In this document: positions 1-35,535 of the stretch, piece after piece | Numbering within the stretch: the stretch's first letter is position 1 | Layout of the letters: each line of letters opens with the position of its first letter | Origin: Hirudinaria manillensis | Taxonomy: Eukaryota > Annelida > Clitellata > Hirudinida > Hirudinidae | NCBI GenBank assembly: GCA_034509925.1 | Contig: CM067528.1 | Span: 1,696,501-1,760,500, forward strand | Direction: 5' to 3' | DNA length: 64,000 bases | Notes under the pieces: model-generated | Told to the model about the DNA's origin: nothing | Seen by the model: the letters and a program-made list of their open reading frames with translations, nothing else | Database searches by the model: none | Position numbers and translations under genes: made by a program

Positions 1-995
1 GAATGGTTTCATACCCTCGAGTGTACATTTCGTGTACTAGAGACAAACGGATTAGCTTAATACATGTTACATAATGTTACCTTGATTTCCGCTAATCCAC
101 TTTATGTGGATCAGTGGTTTCGCAAACAGTTATTTTAAAGATATTTAACAGATTTAGAAAAAACTTCGACAAACAGTTCAGATAATTGCGATTAACTGAG
201 TCAAGTTTGGGAGGGGAATGCTTCTGATACTTAAGTCGTCTGCCAAATTAGAAAACAATTTAGACATTTGTTTTACGAATAATTGAATACCTAATACATA
301 TTAATACATCAATTGTATCTCAATAAGAGCGTGAGGTACAGTCTTTGAGGTTTAAAAAACTTTGTGGCAAAAGGGGCATTTCCCGCTCATTTCCAATTGG
401 GGAAATTCCCATTTCTTTCATTTTCAAAGAGATATTAAGCCGGTAGATTAAATTTAATAGGCTTATAATTTATCAGAAATGATCTAGTAAATAATGTTTA
501 TTCGAGGAAGAAAAAAACTTGAGTGTGTTTAAATAGGATTAAAGGAAGATGCCAAGTCAATCAATCTTCACATAGAAACACATGAAGACATTGGAAAAGT
601 TCATTGAGATGTATTAAATGCATTAAACGTAATTGAATAATATACAGACAGATCAAACGACACTTGCGTCTAAAGGATTGTGTACATCGTGTTTCGTAAC
701 ATGACTTGAAGTTCATTAATAAGATAGTTAAGTTTATTGTCACCTTCAAGTGTATATAAGACATCATGTATGGGTAAATTCTTTTTTGAGAATCTGTACT
801 TTGCTTTTCAGTGTGGACATCCTTCACATACTTTGGATAAAGAGGGGAATTAGTTGTGAAAGTATCAAAGTCAATGAGGTTAATGTTTTTCAAATATATT
901 TATCATTTATATTGAATTATACAGCAGTATAAAAAAATTGGGGTAAACTTTATCGAATTAGTGTTGAATCAAGGCCTTTTTTTAAATATTTACAG
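1..995. other. Upstream region of the forkhead gene, no gene recognised
   Basis: AT-rich sequence with only short open frames that match no family I know. A TATA-like TATATAAG lies near 753-761. A good splice acceptor (TTTACAG) ends at 995, and the frame of the forkhead gene stays open from 996 to its first ATG at 1041, so a 5' exon may lie in this stretch or outside the window. Confidence 0.4.
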
Positions 996-1040
996 GCCAG
1001 ACTACATAAGACACGTTTGGGTATAAACATCTATGCAAAA

Positions 1041-2564
1041 ATGCGATATAATAACTATATTGTAAACCAGCCCATGGCTATGGGTCAGAATTTCTCTAAC
1101 AATCGGTTCCCTAGAACATCGAGTGACAGTACGTTAAAGACACTCCTTAGAGCTGGAATAGAGAAAAATGCTGCCACCAGGACGGGTTACCATTCGAATC
1201 TCGCAGGTAGACATTCCTGCAACAGATACGACATCAACAACGTCAATAATGGAACACCTCAACATCACTACGCCACTCGAAGTTCATCCGTCAGACCAAT
1301 CGCTTCCAATCCATCGTTAATGGGTCTATTAGGGAATGAGTGCAAGGGTAGAGAGAAAAATAGCCCTGAAATTTCGCCAACTAACAACTCCAAGCCTCCT
1401 TATTCGTATGTATCTCTCATTACTCTGGCTATAACCTCGTCTCCGAATAAGATGTGTACTTTGAACGAAATCTACCAGTTCATCATGGACAATTACTCTT
1501 TCTATCGTCAGAACCATCAAAGATGGCAAAATTCAATAAGACACAGTTTATCGTTCAACGATTGCTTCGTTAAGGTGACCAGGCCAACAGATCAACCAGG
1601 CAAAGGAAGTTATTGGACTCTCCATCCCGATTCGTACCACATGTTTGCGAACGGTTGCATGTTGAGGCGCCGAAAGAGGTTTAAATGTCCCAAGAAAGAT
1701 TCACAGCACCAGCAGTTCACGGATTCTGAGAGCAACAAAAGCGCAAAGCCTCTGACTTCACAAGAACCGGGAGTAGAACACGAAAGTCCTGAAAACTCTA
1801 GGAAAAGACGTGCCACTGATAACGATACAACGAATGGACCAACCAATGGAATAGAGATCAGTACGTACCCTCCACCCAAAAAGAACATGGAATCGACACT
1901 CTCAATGAGCTGTGTTGGTGGTAGGTCTGAGCACGTTTATGAAACTTCACCCAGAGACTCTAGGAACAGCGTCCCAATGTCTGTTACTGGTACTCTCAGA
2001 AACGATCCACTTTTGGATAACATGTTGGAAATGAATCGCCAGGCCTACCAGTACAGACAGCCTAATCCACCTTGTAATTTGTCTGAGAATCCACATTTCA
2101 AATTCAGCACTCCAATGAAGGCCCTTCCATCGCTTCCTATGCAAACAGTAGATACTTTTGATCAACCACGTTTTGGTATGTCGATGAACCAGCAGTTATG
2201 TCAGCCCCAAGTTCATTACGGGTCACTTGGCCGTCATGTTCAAGGGCACCCGCAGAATATGCAACGTTACTTAAGTACGATTGACCCTAGTAGACATCCA
2301 GAACAGTTCCAACACTCTGACTCGATTGGTCCCAGCTTTTTCCAGCAACATCCAAATTATAGCTCTATAAAACCATTCAATACATTCCTTCAGTCCAAAT
2401 TTTCTGAGCAGCCGTCATTTGCTGCACCTAATTACCAATCACAATTACCTTCCAGCTTTTGTCCACCGAGACCTTCTGCCGACATCGTGCCGGATTGGTC
2501 TCAGGGATTTCAACCTCGTCAACAGTTTCAATTTAATTCTGAGAATTTGTGGAATGGTCAGTAA
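1041..2564 (+). CDS. FOXA: FoxA-type forkhead transcription factor
   Basis: A single uninterrupted frame of 507 codons from the ATG at 1041. The forkhead DNA-binding domain spans about residues 118-219, from KPPYSYVSL to [11 protein letters not shown], and includes the recognition helix [13 protein letters not shown] and the wing sequence [12 protein letters not shown]. The block [18 protein letters not shown] and the ending [13 protein letters not shown] fit the FoxA (HNF3) class better than FoxB. FoxA proteins are nuclear pioneer factors for endoderm and foregut. The regions outside the domain are rich in Ser, Gln, Pro and Asn, as is usual for activation regions, and a basic patch (SRKRRATDN) could help nuclear import. 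I do not see the conserved C-terminal FoxA motif of vertebrates. The frame is open upstream to an acceptor at 995, so the protein could be longer if an upstream exon is coding. What I see is one large exon; the class assignment is from family knowledge. Confidence 0.92.
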   Translation: MRYNNYIVNQPMAMGQNFSNNRFPRTSSDSTLKTLLRAGIEKNAATRTGYHSNLAGRHSCNRYDINNVNNGTPQHHYATRSSSVRPIASNPSLMGLLGNECKGREKNSPEISPTNNSKPPYSYVSLITLAITSSPNKMCTLNEIYQFIMDNYSFYRQNHQRWQNSIRHSLSFNDCFVKVTRPTDQPGKGSYWTLHPDSYHMFANGCMLRRRKRFKCPKKDSQHQQFTDSESNKSAKPLTSQEPGVEHESPENSRKRRATDNDTTNGPTNGIEISTYPPPKKNMESTLSMSCVGGRSEHVYETSPRDSRNSVPMSVTGTLRNDPLLDNMLEMNRQAYQYRQPNPPCNLSENPHFKFSTPMKALPSLPMQTVDTFDQPRFGMSMNQQLCQPQVHYGSLGRHVQGHPQNMQRYLSTIDPSRHPEQFQHSDSIGPSFFQQHPNYSSIKPFNTFLQSKFSEQPSFAAPNYQSQLPSSFCPPRPSADIVPDWSQGFQPRQQFQFNSENLWNGQ

Positions 2565-2579
2565 ATCGTCGATTTGGTC

Positions 2580-2585
2580 AATAAA
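2580..2585 (+). promoter_or_regulatory. AATAAA polyadenylation signal of the forkhead gene
   Basis: AATAAA starts 16 bases after the TAA of the forkhead gene. It is the first such hexamer downstream and is on the right strand. Confidence 0.6.
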
Positions 2586-3457
2586 TGTTTACTCTCACTT
2601 CCGGCGTTCACGTTACGTTCTTTGTTTTTAAATTAAAATTAAATTGTAAGTCGTAACTCGTGTTAATGCTCTGCACTTGGAGGTTCAACAGTTTCGGTAT
2701 TGTTTTCTGAGTGCTTGTTAAAAATGAATTTCAAAAAAATATAATTTCATACATATTGTTTTTAAAGCATCTCGTCAACAAAGCCTATCAGTTCTCGACA
2801 AAAGCAGTTCAGCTGGCAAATCCACTCTCAGATCTTCAAATACCCAATTCATTTGGAAAAATTAATCTTTCGACCAAAATGTATCTCCACTTAGTACTGT
2901 AGTAATATAGAATAATACATTCCGGGACATGCACGTGATATATGTCGATGTACTTTCGGGAAAAAATTATCCTGTTATTTCTATAATAAGATTATAATAA
3001 GATTAATTGCATTTATTGATCTATATAATTTGCAGCATTATTGTCCTGAACTTGTATCTAACAAAAGACAGTTGCTGTATCGCTTCTTAGAATTTAAAGA
3101 GGAGTCAGTGAACGATGACATGAAATTATGTGCAGTGGATAAGAATGAAAGGAGAAAGAAATAAAAATTATTTGTTTATTTATTTATTTTGTCAAATTAT
3201 AACAGATCTAAATGAACCTAACAATTCTCGGAAAAAAAATTCTCGAAACAAAACATAAAACGTTTCACTAAAGTGAGAAAGAGTTCAAGTACGTCGGGGA
3301 TATAAAATACATAAAATAGATAAATACCTATAATTCCTGAAAAGTTGGCTATGGTAACGTCTCAACAAGATATCTTATATAATGAAAAGAATGTGGCCAT
3401 AGCTCGTCATGCTCTCTTGCAGTTATCTGGTGCTTAGTTTAGAATCAAGATCACCAA
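2586..3457. other. Spacer between forkhead and lectin genes
   Basis: AT-rich sequence with a TTTATTTATTTATTT run near 3171-3187. A TATA-like stretch (TTATATAAT, about 3375-3383) lies roughly 80 bases before the lectin ATG and may be its promoter. I recognise no gene. Confidence 0.35.
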
Positions 3458-4575
3458 ATGAATGTCATCAGAATCTGCGTCCATCTTCTTGTCATGGATC
3501 TGTTTGTCTGCAGTTGCCTCTCGGGCATCACGTACCGGCGTCAAAGTAGCAGTTTCAGTAATGAAAGTCTGTGTACGAACGAGAATCCAGTCCTTAATTT
3601 AACTACAAGAAGCCGAACAGAATGCTGTGCCAAGTGCGGCACTAATTCCAACTTCTGTAAACGCTTTACATTCACGGAGGGCTTAGGGGAATGCCTCCTA
3701 TTTGCAGGCATCATCCAGCATAACTTCACTGCAAATACAAACTGTCTGGGATACCAATCGAAATCAAGTGAGCAACCTGTCTTATAGAAAGTAACATAAC
3801 GGAACGTGAAAGCTATATTAGCTTTTTAAAATTAGTGACAAACAATGAAACAAATACGGATTTAACAACGAATTTCAATCATCATTATCAACCATAAATT
3901 AATTACAATTAATTACACTTGATGATTCCTTTAAGACTTGACTTCGGTTCACTAACAACAGGATTGATATTTCCAGATTGTCCTCCGGACTTTCTGTTTG
4001 TCGCAGAGGGACACAAGTGCTGGAAAATCATCTTCGACCCAAAAACGTGGTTCAATGGCAAGGATTATTGCAACGCCTTGCATCCGACATCCCACATGGT
4101 CATCTTAAACAACATCAAGGACATGAAGTTGGCCAATCAGTTTTACACATTCCACCTCCTAGGTAACGATTGCCAAAATAAGCCAAACGTTCCTTCAATG
4201 TTGAGTCAATGCTTGTATCGTATAAACTTAACTTTGTTTGTTTCATATTTCCAATTTCATTTACGATATTAATGATGATTAAGTTAATTTTCTCTCAAAG
4301 TCGCGCCCGGAATTTCGACATGGGCCAAGCTATACCCGGCATTCTGGGTAGCCGGTACCAGTTTCTACAACAAAGCTAACCGCTTGCCATTTTCCTGGTA
4401 CCCTTATGGAAACAAATCCGTCGGTCTAGTTGCAAGTAGCCTCTTCGCCGTTGGGGAACCCAATTCACCAAAGGACGGCACCATCTACTGCCTCCAACTC
4501 ATAGTCGGGAGTGGCATGGACGATATTAAATGCGACAACCTCCTGGCAGTAACGTGTGAAATCGATCTCACTTGA
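3458..4575 (+). CDS. Secreted C-type lectin with an N-terminal PAN/apple-like region
   Basis: Three exons: 3458-3767, 3977-4162 and 4301-4575, giving 256 residues with matching phases. Exon 1 starts with a hydrophobic signal peptide (MNVIRICVHLLVMDLFVCSC). It continues with a cysteine-spaced segment (ECCAKCGTNSNFCKRFTF ... ECLLF) that resembles a PAN/apple module. Exons 2 and 3 form a C-type lectin-like domain, with a CPPDFLFVAEGHKCW opening, WFNGKDYCNAL in helix 1 and WVAGTSF in the core. The EPN in AVGEPNSPKDG is the position that favours mannose-type sugars, and the domain closes with the cysteines of IKCDNLLAVTCE. The WND calcium motif is not intact, so calcium binding is uncertain. Such proteins act outside the cell in recognition, often in innate immunity; the ligand here is unknown. 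The gene converges on the RPC1 copy that ends at 4842. Confidence 0.8.
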
Positions 4576-4794
4576 TTCGCTCGACTGGACAGGCGTCTGC
4601 CAAGATACCGGTATTGACGTCGACAATATAACTTGAAAATTTCAAACTAACTCTCAGCTTGAGTTGAACCTTGAACTATGCCAGATAATTCTTTTCGCGA
4701 TTATTCTTAGCTGAACTTTCATTCTGTAAGAGCTTATTATAATAATATTTCACTCTTATTATCCACGAATTTGGGGAGTTTATTTTAGAACAAC

Positions 4795-4800
4795 TTTATT
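4795..4800 (-). promoter_or_regulatory. Polyadenylation signal of RPC1 copy 1
   Basis: AATAAA on the minus strand (TTTATT as written), 42 bases past the stop codon of the downstream RPC1 gene. A second one lies at 4779-4784. Confidence 0.55.
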
Positions 4801-4841
4801 TTTTTTTAAAGTAAATAACGTTATCTTCTGAACAACTGCTA

Positions 4842-17495
<12,654 letters not shown>

Positions 17496-18018
17496 TATTT
17501 TGGGGAATTTCAATTTCAATTCTAAATTCAGTTTAAAACCAATTTATTGGTTATTGATGGTTGATATAAGAGATTATGCAAAGTTTTGAGTCGTTTTATT
17601 TTTAATTTCAAGGAGCTTAATTTTAATAAATTTTCAAAATTTTAAATCTAGTCAATGGCTCCATTTGTTTTTGAGCAGACATCTGCGAGGTGTCGGTTGC
17701 ATACGCTAAATAAGGTAAGGACGCTTATTCTTGTAGTAAAACTAGCGATACACTCACTCTGTCTAAATTTTTGAGGGATTATCAAGAGGAAATACTATTC
17801 CACAAGTTTAAGAATTCAGTTTTTACAAACGCTTTGTCAACGGGGCTCAATGAAAAAAGTTCATATGAGCTGAAGATTACCGCTTCGATTTCGGCCAAAA
17901 AAAAAAAGAAGACTCAATGCTTATATCTTCAAATCTCTTTATTAATAATATGGTTTTTTGCTATTTTAAAAATTATATTTAGTTTGTTCTAATTCCTTCA
18001 CAACAAGTGAGAACAATG
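17496..18018. other. Spacer between the two RPC1 genes
   Basis: About 520 bases between the stop of copy 2 and the start of copy 1. It must hold the 3' UTR of copy 2 and the promoter of copy 1. The fit of a poly(A) signal at 17938-17943 leaves roughly 440 bases for the promoter. I see no clear TATA box. Confidence 0.5.
17938..17943 (-). promoter_or_regulatory. Polyadenylation signal of RPC1 copy 2
   Basis: AATAAA on the minus strand (TTTATT as written) about 75 bases past the copy 2 stop codon. Confidence 0.55.
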
Positions 18019-29862
<11,844 letters not shown>

Positions 29863-31005
29863 TGTTATCGTCCTCGAAGTCCAATAAAATATTCCAATGT
29901 TTCACAACATGCACGACGGACGATATAACACAACTAGATATTTAAAAGCGAATCAGCGATAAATATCTATTTGCAGAAATTTTATATCAATGAACTATTA
30001 TTTTTTTTAGTAATTTTTAGAGCAGTTTTGTACCTGGAATAGATAATTTTCACTCATATTTCAAATGTTATTGAACTCTTCGTAAATTTATCGCATCTAG
30101 TTTTGTCTCCTAATTATCTTCTGCATGTTATTTTATTAATTTTTCAACTTAAACTTTGAAGCTAAAGTACTAGCTAGTCTAACTCCGCATGCGCTTGGTT
30201 ATTATGCTAATAGATCACTATTTTGAAACATCTTTAGCTAACCCGCTGTGATTGATTATAATGCATTTTTAATTCATATTCTGTATAGTTTGATCAACAT
30301 TCTGCTTATTATTAGTTTCACATTCCATGTTCAGAATTCAAGTCAATGAATGAGCCTTTGGATTTTAATACTTAACATCGGCATTGAAGAGTGATTTGTG
30401 CAATGATAAAACACAGGACTCAAAGCATAAGAACACAGATCCCAATCAAAACTTGATCAAGAAAAAAAACATGTATTTATAATTTTAAAACAGCAGACAA
30501 CTTCATTCAAATACTTTTGATCATTTAAAGTCTATTACACAAAGTAAATTGGATTTTATACATTGAATATTTTCTTCTCTTGAGCAAAGATTATGGCCCT
30601 CAACTAGTATGCAATGAATAAAATTAGAGACAGACGTTAATCTGTATCGCAGATGATTTGACATCTTCTGGCTTGAAATCAGGATGCGTTGCAGACAACA
30701 GGCGGCTTACAACATGACTAAAGCAGAAGAAAAGAAAGATGAATAAATTATTTTGATGAGCTCTGATTTGGAATATGTCGATGAGATAAATTGACTTTTA
30801 AGTCGTTTAAGTTTGAAGAAGATTATGTCCAAGTGATCCTATCAGGCATCCATCCTAATTGTATATTATTAAAATCGTGAGCAAAATACGATTTTATTTT
30901 GGAATAAATTAATCTTTTTTCACTCATTCAATAATAATCTTTTACAAACAATGATGGTAATGTTGACTACAAGAATCCCAGGTTTACATAAAAAATTACC
31001 TCATT
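29863..31005. other. Region upstream of RPC1 copy 2, with one unexplained exon-like segment
   Basis: No complete gene seen. On the minus strand, 30715-30633 starts after a strong acceptor (long pyrimidine tract then TTTAG). It reads HVVSRLLSATHPDFKPEDV and then 11 more residues to a stop codon. It could be the last exon of a small gene or an alternative end, but I find no convincing upstream exon. The rest is AT-rich and presumably includes the copy 2 promoter. Confidence 0.3.
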
Positions 31006-31301
31006 TTCCAGAACGACAATGTGTCATAATAATCACACCTTAAAGGAAGCAATGTCATTTTCCAGGAGCAATAAGTGTACGTTATGAAATGACCAGCGTG
31101 TTCTCCTGATTTAAATGCTATCGAAAATGTTGGGTAGACTCTGACAAGGCAGGTTACCACAATGGTAAACAACATTCATCTATTACGGAGTTAAAAGGGG
31201 TGATACGTGAATCCTGGAAAAGCACGCTAAAGGAATGCCTGGAAGAATTATTGGACTCTATGAAAACAAGATGCATTGAAATAATAGAAAAGAACAGATA
31301 A
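31006..31301 (+). pseudogene. Decayed Tc1/mariner-type transposase fragment
   Basis: The plus strand keeps pieces of the C-terminal half of a Tc1-like transposase in order: FQNDN (the FQQDNAP region), PACSPDLNAIENV, and near the end ELKGVIRESW and DSMKTRCIEII. The reading frame is broken by several in-frame stops and at least one frameshift between the second and third pieces, and the N-terminal half is absent. I see no terminal inverted repeats. This is a dead relic with no function expected. Confidence 0.82.
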
Positions 31302-31575
31302 CACACATCATAAAAGACACTCTTTTGGTATTAATCAAACTCTTAGAACCCTTATTATCATTTTTTAATCTCAGGCAACTTAAAGATAAGACAGATAAAT
31401 GCATGACAAAAGGCGGACTTTGGAACATATCTCCAGAAAGTATCGTCAGAATGTAGAATAAATTTACACATTAACTATGACCAGTTAACTATATAAAATA
31501 ACATATCGAAATTTGGATATTGTAAAATAATTAAAATAATATAAAGCTTAATAATATAACGACCACTGTAGATTT

Positions 31576-34500
31576 TCACGTATTTGCAAAATATGACGAC
31601 AAAAAGTCTACGACTCCAGTCTGTTTGAGTTTTGTCCTAATTTCTTCGACCGATGCTTTCACCCTTTTTAATAATTCACTTTTATAGATTAAAATCGTAT
31701 CGTCGAGAGTGGCGCCATCGATCATGGATTTGCATTCAGAGGATGAAAGATGGCATTTCTTATAGTGATGGTTCTTTCCTAGTGATACGTCGACGTCTAT
31801 ATGTGTCACTTTCTCGTATTGTTTCGTGGCTCCCCAACAATAGTGGTTGTGCATCTGAATGCAAGTCCTTTGGTCTATTATCGACTTTGATGAGTAGCCG
31901 TAATTGGAGATTGGGGCCTATAAACAAAAAAGGAACAAATTAGGCAATTAAAAGCGACCTCTGTGTCTTTTTTTTTAAATTACTAATTACAAGTTAGAGA
32001 ATTAATTTCTTAAATCCCGATGAAGAAGAAATTTGAAATTACAAGAACTCACAGTTTTCCTGTGCCTCAAGAAGACAAGCTCTTTCGGTTCTTTGGTGTC
32101 AGGAGGAATGTCGAAAAAGAAATAAGAATTCCTAAAGAGGTATTGGGAAGGTTCTTTACCGTACTTCTTTTCCAGATTGTCTATTAATAACCCGAACGGA
32201 GTCCCACTTAAATTTAATCAAGAAATTAGATTAAATAAACATATGAATAAATGAAATATAACTTTAAAATATTTTAATCTAGTTATCTAAAATAAGTTCG
32301 ATCGGTTATGGAACTTTGTAAGACTCAGATGTAACATGACATCAGATGACATTAAAGTTACCTATTCGAATCCAGTTTGGCCAACTTTGGCAGTATGACT
32401 TCATCGATGTCGTAGACCATCATGTATTTGTAAGCATGTAAGTTCCTGTACATACAGTCATTGATGACCTGTTCAATGAAAACGAACTTACAAAGAAACC
32501 GGTCGGCATGGATATAATTCAAAGATGTCCTTCTAGTGGCCGGGTGATTCGATCTTGGCATAATTTATCAACTGATTAATAATAACCGGTGAGCCGTGAA
32601 GAAGATACTGTTCGGATCCGTCTGGAATGTAATCCGATCTTCTAAGATCAACCAAACCCTTCTCTACGTAATGCCTCAGCACGAACATGGCAGACTCGTG
32701 TATTTCCTGGTCGTAGATACCAATCAATTGAACGCCGAGAAGTGATTGAAGTTCCAGCCATTCAATCAGCCTCATAGGGTCTATCTGACCGAATGCAACC
32801 TAGTGGGGAGAACGATGATATATAGACCTTTATTAAAGTTGACATTTCATTTTAATATGATGTGCTTAAGATTAGGGCAACACAACAGCATCATTATCAT
32901 CATCATCATCATCATAATCAGGATCGTCGTTGTCGTCATCATCGTCAGCATAGTGATTACTAATTAATTAAAGTGATTGAATTCATTAATAACGAATAAT
33001 CCTATAAACACTAAAAACACTCGAATACATAAATAAATAAATAAATAAATGTTCGATTCATTAGCATCTTGTTCAGATGATTGAAGAGAAGCAGAGCGAA
33101 ACAATTATCGCAGACATTTAATGTGCCGATCAACAGAATCGTAACAATTACGATTGTATTAATTAAGCGTACAATCCTGATCAAAGTAAAAAAAAAGTGT
33201 CGCCTTTCACTTTCTAATGGTGATTATGATCTACATAATGGCGGCCGATATTTGAAGTTCATTTCGAGATAGATTATCGGAGATGAAAAGGTCTTGTTTG
33301 GAGTCAGGAGACTTGAATGAAGTTAAGCTTCAAAGTTTTCAGCTTCGATACAAAAATATGAACTGAAGATGGGAACATGTTTATTATTAAGCATAATTTG
33401 TAATGTAAAAGAAATTTATTTATAATTTTATATATAACATATTATTTTTTCTTCGATCACAAGTTGCGAGTTTAAAGTTTATCTTAAAATGTTTCAACCG
33501 ACTAATATCTATTAATATGATAATTCAGAACAGTTGCACATGATAATAAATGATACATGAAAATAGATCTGAGGAAATTCAGAAATTTACCGGTTCAATT
33601 TGTGAATACAAGCCACGTTAATCGAGGCCACTAGTACCACTGTACATTAGTACAAGTTCAGACACGTACTACTTTTGCCGAGGAGTCAAAGTCCATCGAA
33701 ACAAAAATTAAAGATCTGGAATCAAGGGTATCAAACACGACTATATGATTAATGCTGCTTTAATACTTTATTGAAATGTATTTATGATCAAAGACGATAA
33801 ACGAATGAATTAATGATTCATATTTGCATCGATGATCATCGCAATGCGTGACTGATCCAAAGTACTTTGGCGAGGAGTCATTTGTTATCTTAAACTAATC
33901 GAGTATAATTGGCAAAGAAAAATGTTTAGTAATTCGCAAAAAAGGCTCAATAATCGAACTTAGCACACGCTCTTGTTTTTTTTTTCTTATTTTCTAGTTT
34001 GCCGAAGGAGGCGCAAAGAAAACATGCGATTTTTCATAGAAGTTGTTTATTGACGGCATCGTACTCTAATGGCGTCGATCGCGCTTTGCTTGTTTTTAGA
34101 GGTTTGTTGATTGGATTGAAGTAATTTAAAGCTTCCTTACGTTTAACTTCGAGGTATGTTTTGAAGCATTGAAGAGTTATTAACTGATTATTCGAGTATA
34201 TTCCAACCGAAGAAGGGTTCTGTTCGTTAGATTAAATAAAAGTTTGCATTCCGCCAAATGCACTACTGCCAAACGGTTTTTTTAATGACTCATTAGATTT
34301 CAACTTATTTCAACCGGGGTATTGAGTTTCGTCCACCACTTAAAGGGGCTAGTAGCTTATGAAGCAGAAATTAATTTGTTTAAGTCAAAAGTTTTGATCT
34401 CGCGAAGTCAATTCAGCACAAACTAACAGATGCAGACTTGCCTGAACACAGAGGACGAAATCCTGTTTGATCGTCGGCTTTGACGGTCTCTCGACCGGCA

Positions 34501-35535
34501 TACAAGAGGCGACGTCGGCGTGATTAACTCCCTCGATAAGTATTCCAACGGATGTCGGCAGAGGGATCTCAAGATCTGATTTCAAAAACTTCAAAATCGA
34601 AGCATTGGTTTTGCCCTTTACTCGAAGTTGGTTTAGGCTCGGTACTGGACAAGTGAAGATGTACTCTCTTGCCTCTTTAGAGTTCAGATTCCATCCCATT
34701 CCAATTGGACGCGTTCTATTGGATTCCGTCTTCACATCGATGGTAACTGTATTCAGTTCCTTTCCAATGAGATTCGACTTGGATTCTCTGGTTTCCAAAT
34801 ATACAAGTTCAGCTTTTGAGTCTATGAGGTAATGGAATCTACAGAATATGTTCGGCTTAGAAGCCATGTCTTCGATCTTGTCGGCAACGGCTATTAGCCT
34901 CACGACCGGGTCGTTTTGAAGACTCAGTCGGTCGTCGACGAAGGCCGTGTACGCAAAGAAAACCATCGTCGTAGTGGTGAAGTTATACCACCTCCCTTCT
35001 TCAGGTTTTCGCTCGGTCAGCAAAACGTTGCAAGCTGCAGAAGGCTGGATTGGTAGGCTTCGTGGTTTCTGAGTAGAAGTTCGAGGGTACGTCGTGGGAC
35101 TGGCGACGAGACTGGGCCATGGCGTGTAAAAGGACCTTGACACGGTCGACAAGGATTTTGTCGGACTCGGCGAAACTAGGCCTCGTGTTAATCGTGTTGA
35201 GACTGGCACAGTAACATTAGAAAGGATGACTTCGTTCCCGATTACTGCCACTGCCCCCTTTTGGTATGACTGAGTGAGGTACAAGACCATGTATGATATT
35301 ACTACAAGTCCAATTAGGACGGGTGAAATTTCCTAAGAGACAGTTTAAAACAGGTTAAAACATCTCGAAATGGTAATAAAGAAACAATCAATAGACAATA
35401 GACGATTAAATACGTATCAACTATTATTCTGTCCAATTTCTTTACCTTCCATGAGCGCATTTTAGTCCGTGATTGCAGGCTACCTCCAAACTCAGTGATA
35501 TTATTTCTATACTTTTCTGTAATGGATGTTGTCAT
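31576..35535 (-). CDS. Glycosyltransferase family 92 (DUF23) type II membrane protein
   Basis: Six exons, 5' to 3': 35535-35446, 35332-34442, 32799-32587, 32468-32362, 32206-32053, 31917-31576, giving 598 residues. A short cytoplasmic N-terminus is followed by one membrane segment (PVLIGLVVISYMVLYL). A Ser/Thr/Pro-rich stem and a lumenal catalytic region follow, so the protein is probably in the Golgi. Family 92 signatures are seen in order: FVLCVQ-VAFG, MRLIEWLELQSLLGV, the NDCMYRN block, then VYDIDEVILP with the acidic metal-binding motif, and a C-terminal HNHYCW. Members include galactosyltransferases acting on N-glycan cores; the exact donor and acceptor here are unknown. The long intron 34441-32800 opens with GC (CAG then GCAAGT), a known minor donor type. 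An apparent frameshift near 32540 is resolved by a 118-base intron (32586-32469). An acceptor just before the ATG suggests a noncoding first exon further upstream. Confidence 0.86.
32893..32945. repeat. (ATC)n-rich simple repeat
   Basis: ATC and GTC trinucleotides inside the long intron of the family 92 glycosyltransferase. Nothing else was recognised in that 1.6 kb intron. Confidence 0.7.

Noticed and set aside
31010-31050. Minus-strand exon reading CDYYDTLSFWKM that seemed to precede the orphan exon at 30633-30715
   Set aside because: It is the antisense of the FQNDN part of the Tc1-like relic and has no independent support.
32533-32561. Apparent frameshift or premature stop in the glycosyltransferase gene
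   Set aside because: A 118-base intron at 32586-32469 with GT and AG ends joins HGSP to VINDCMYRN in frame and restores the family motif, so the gene is intact here.
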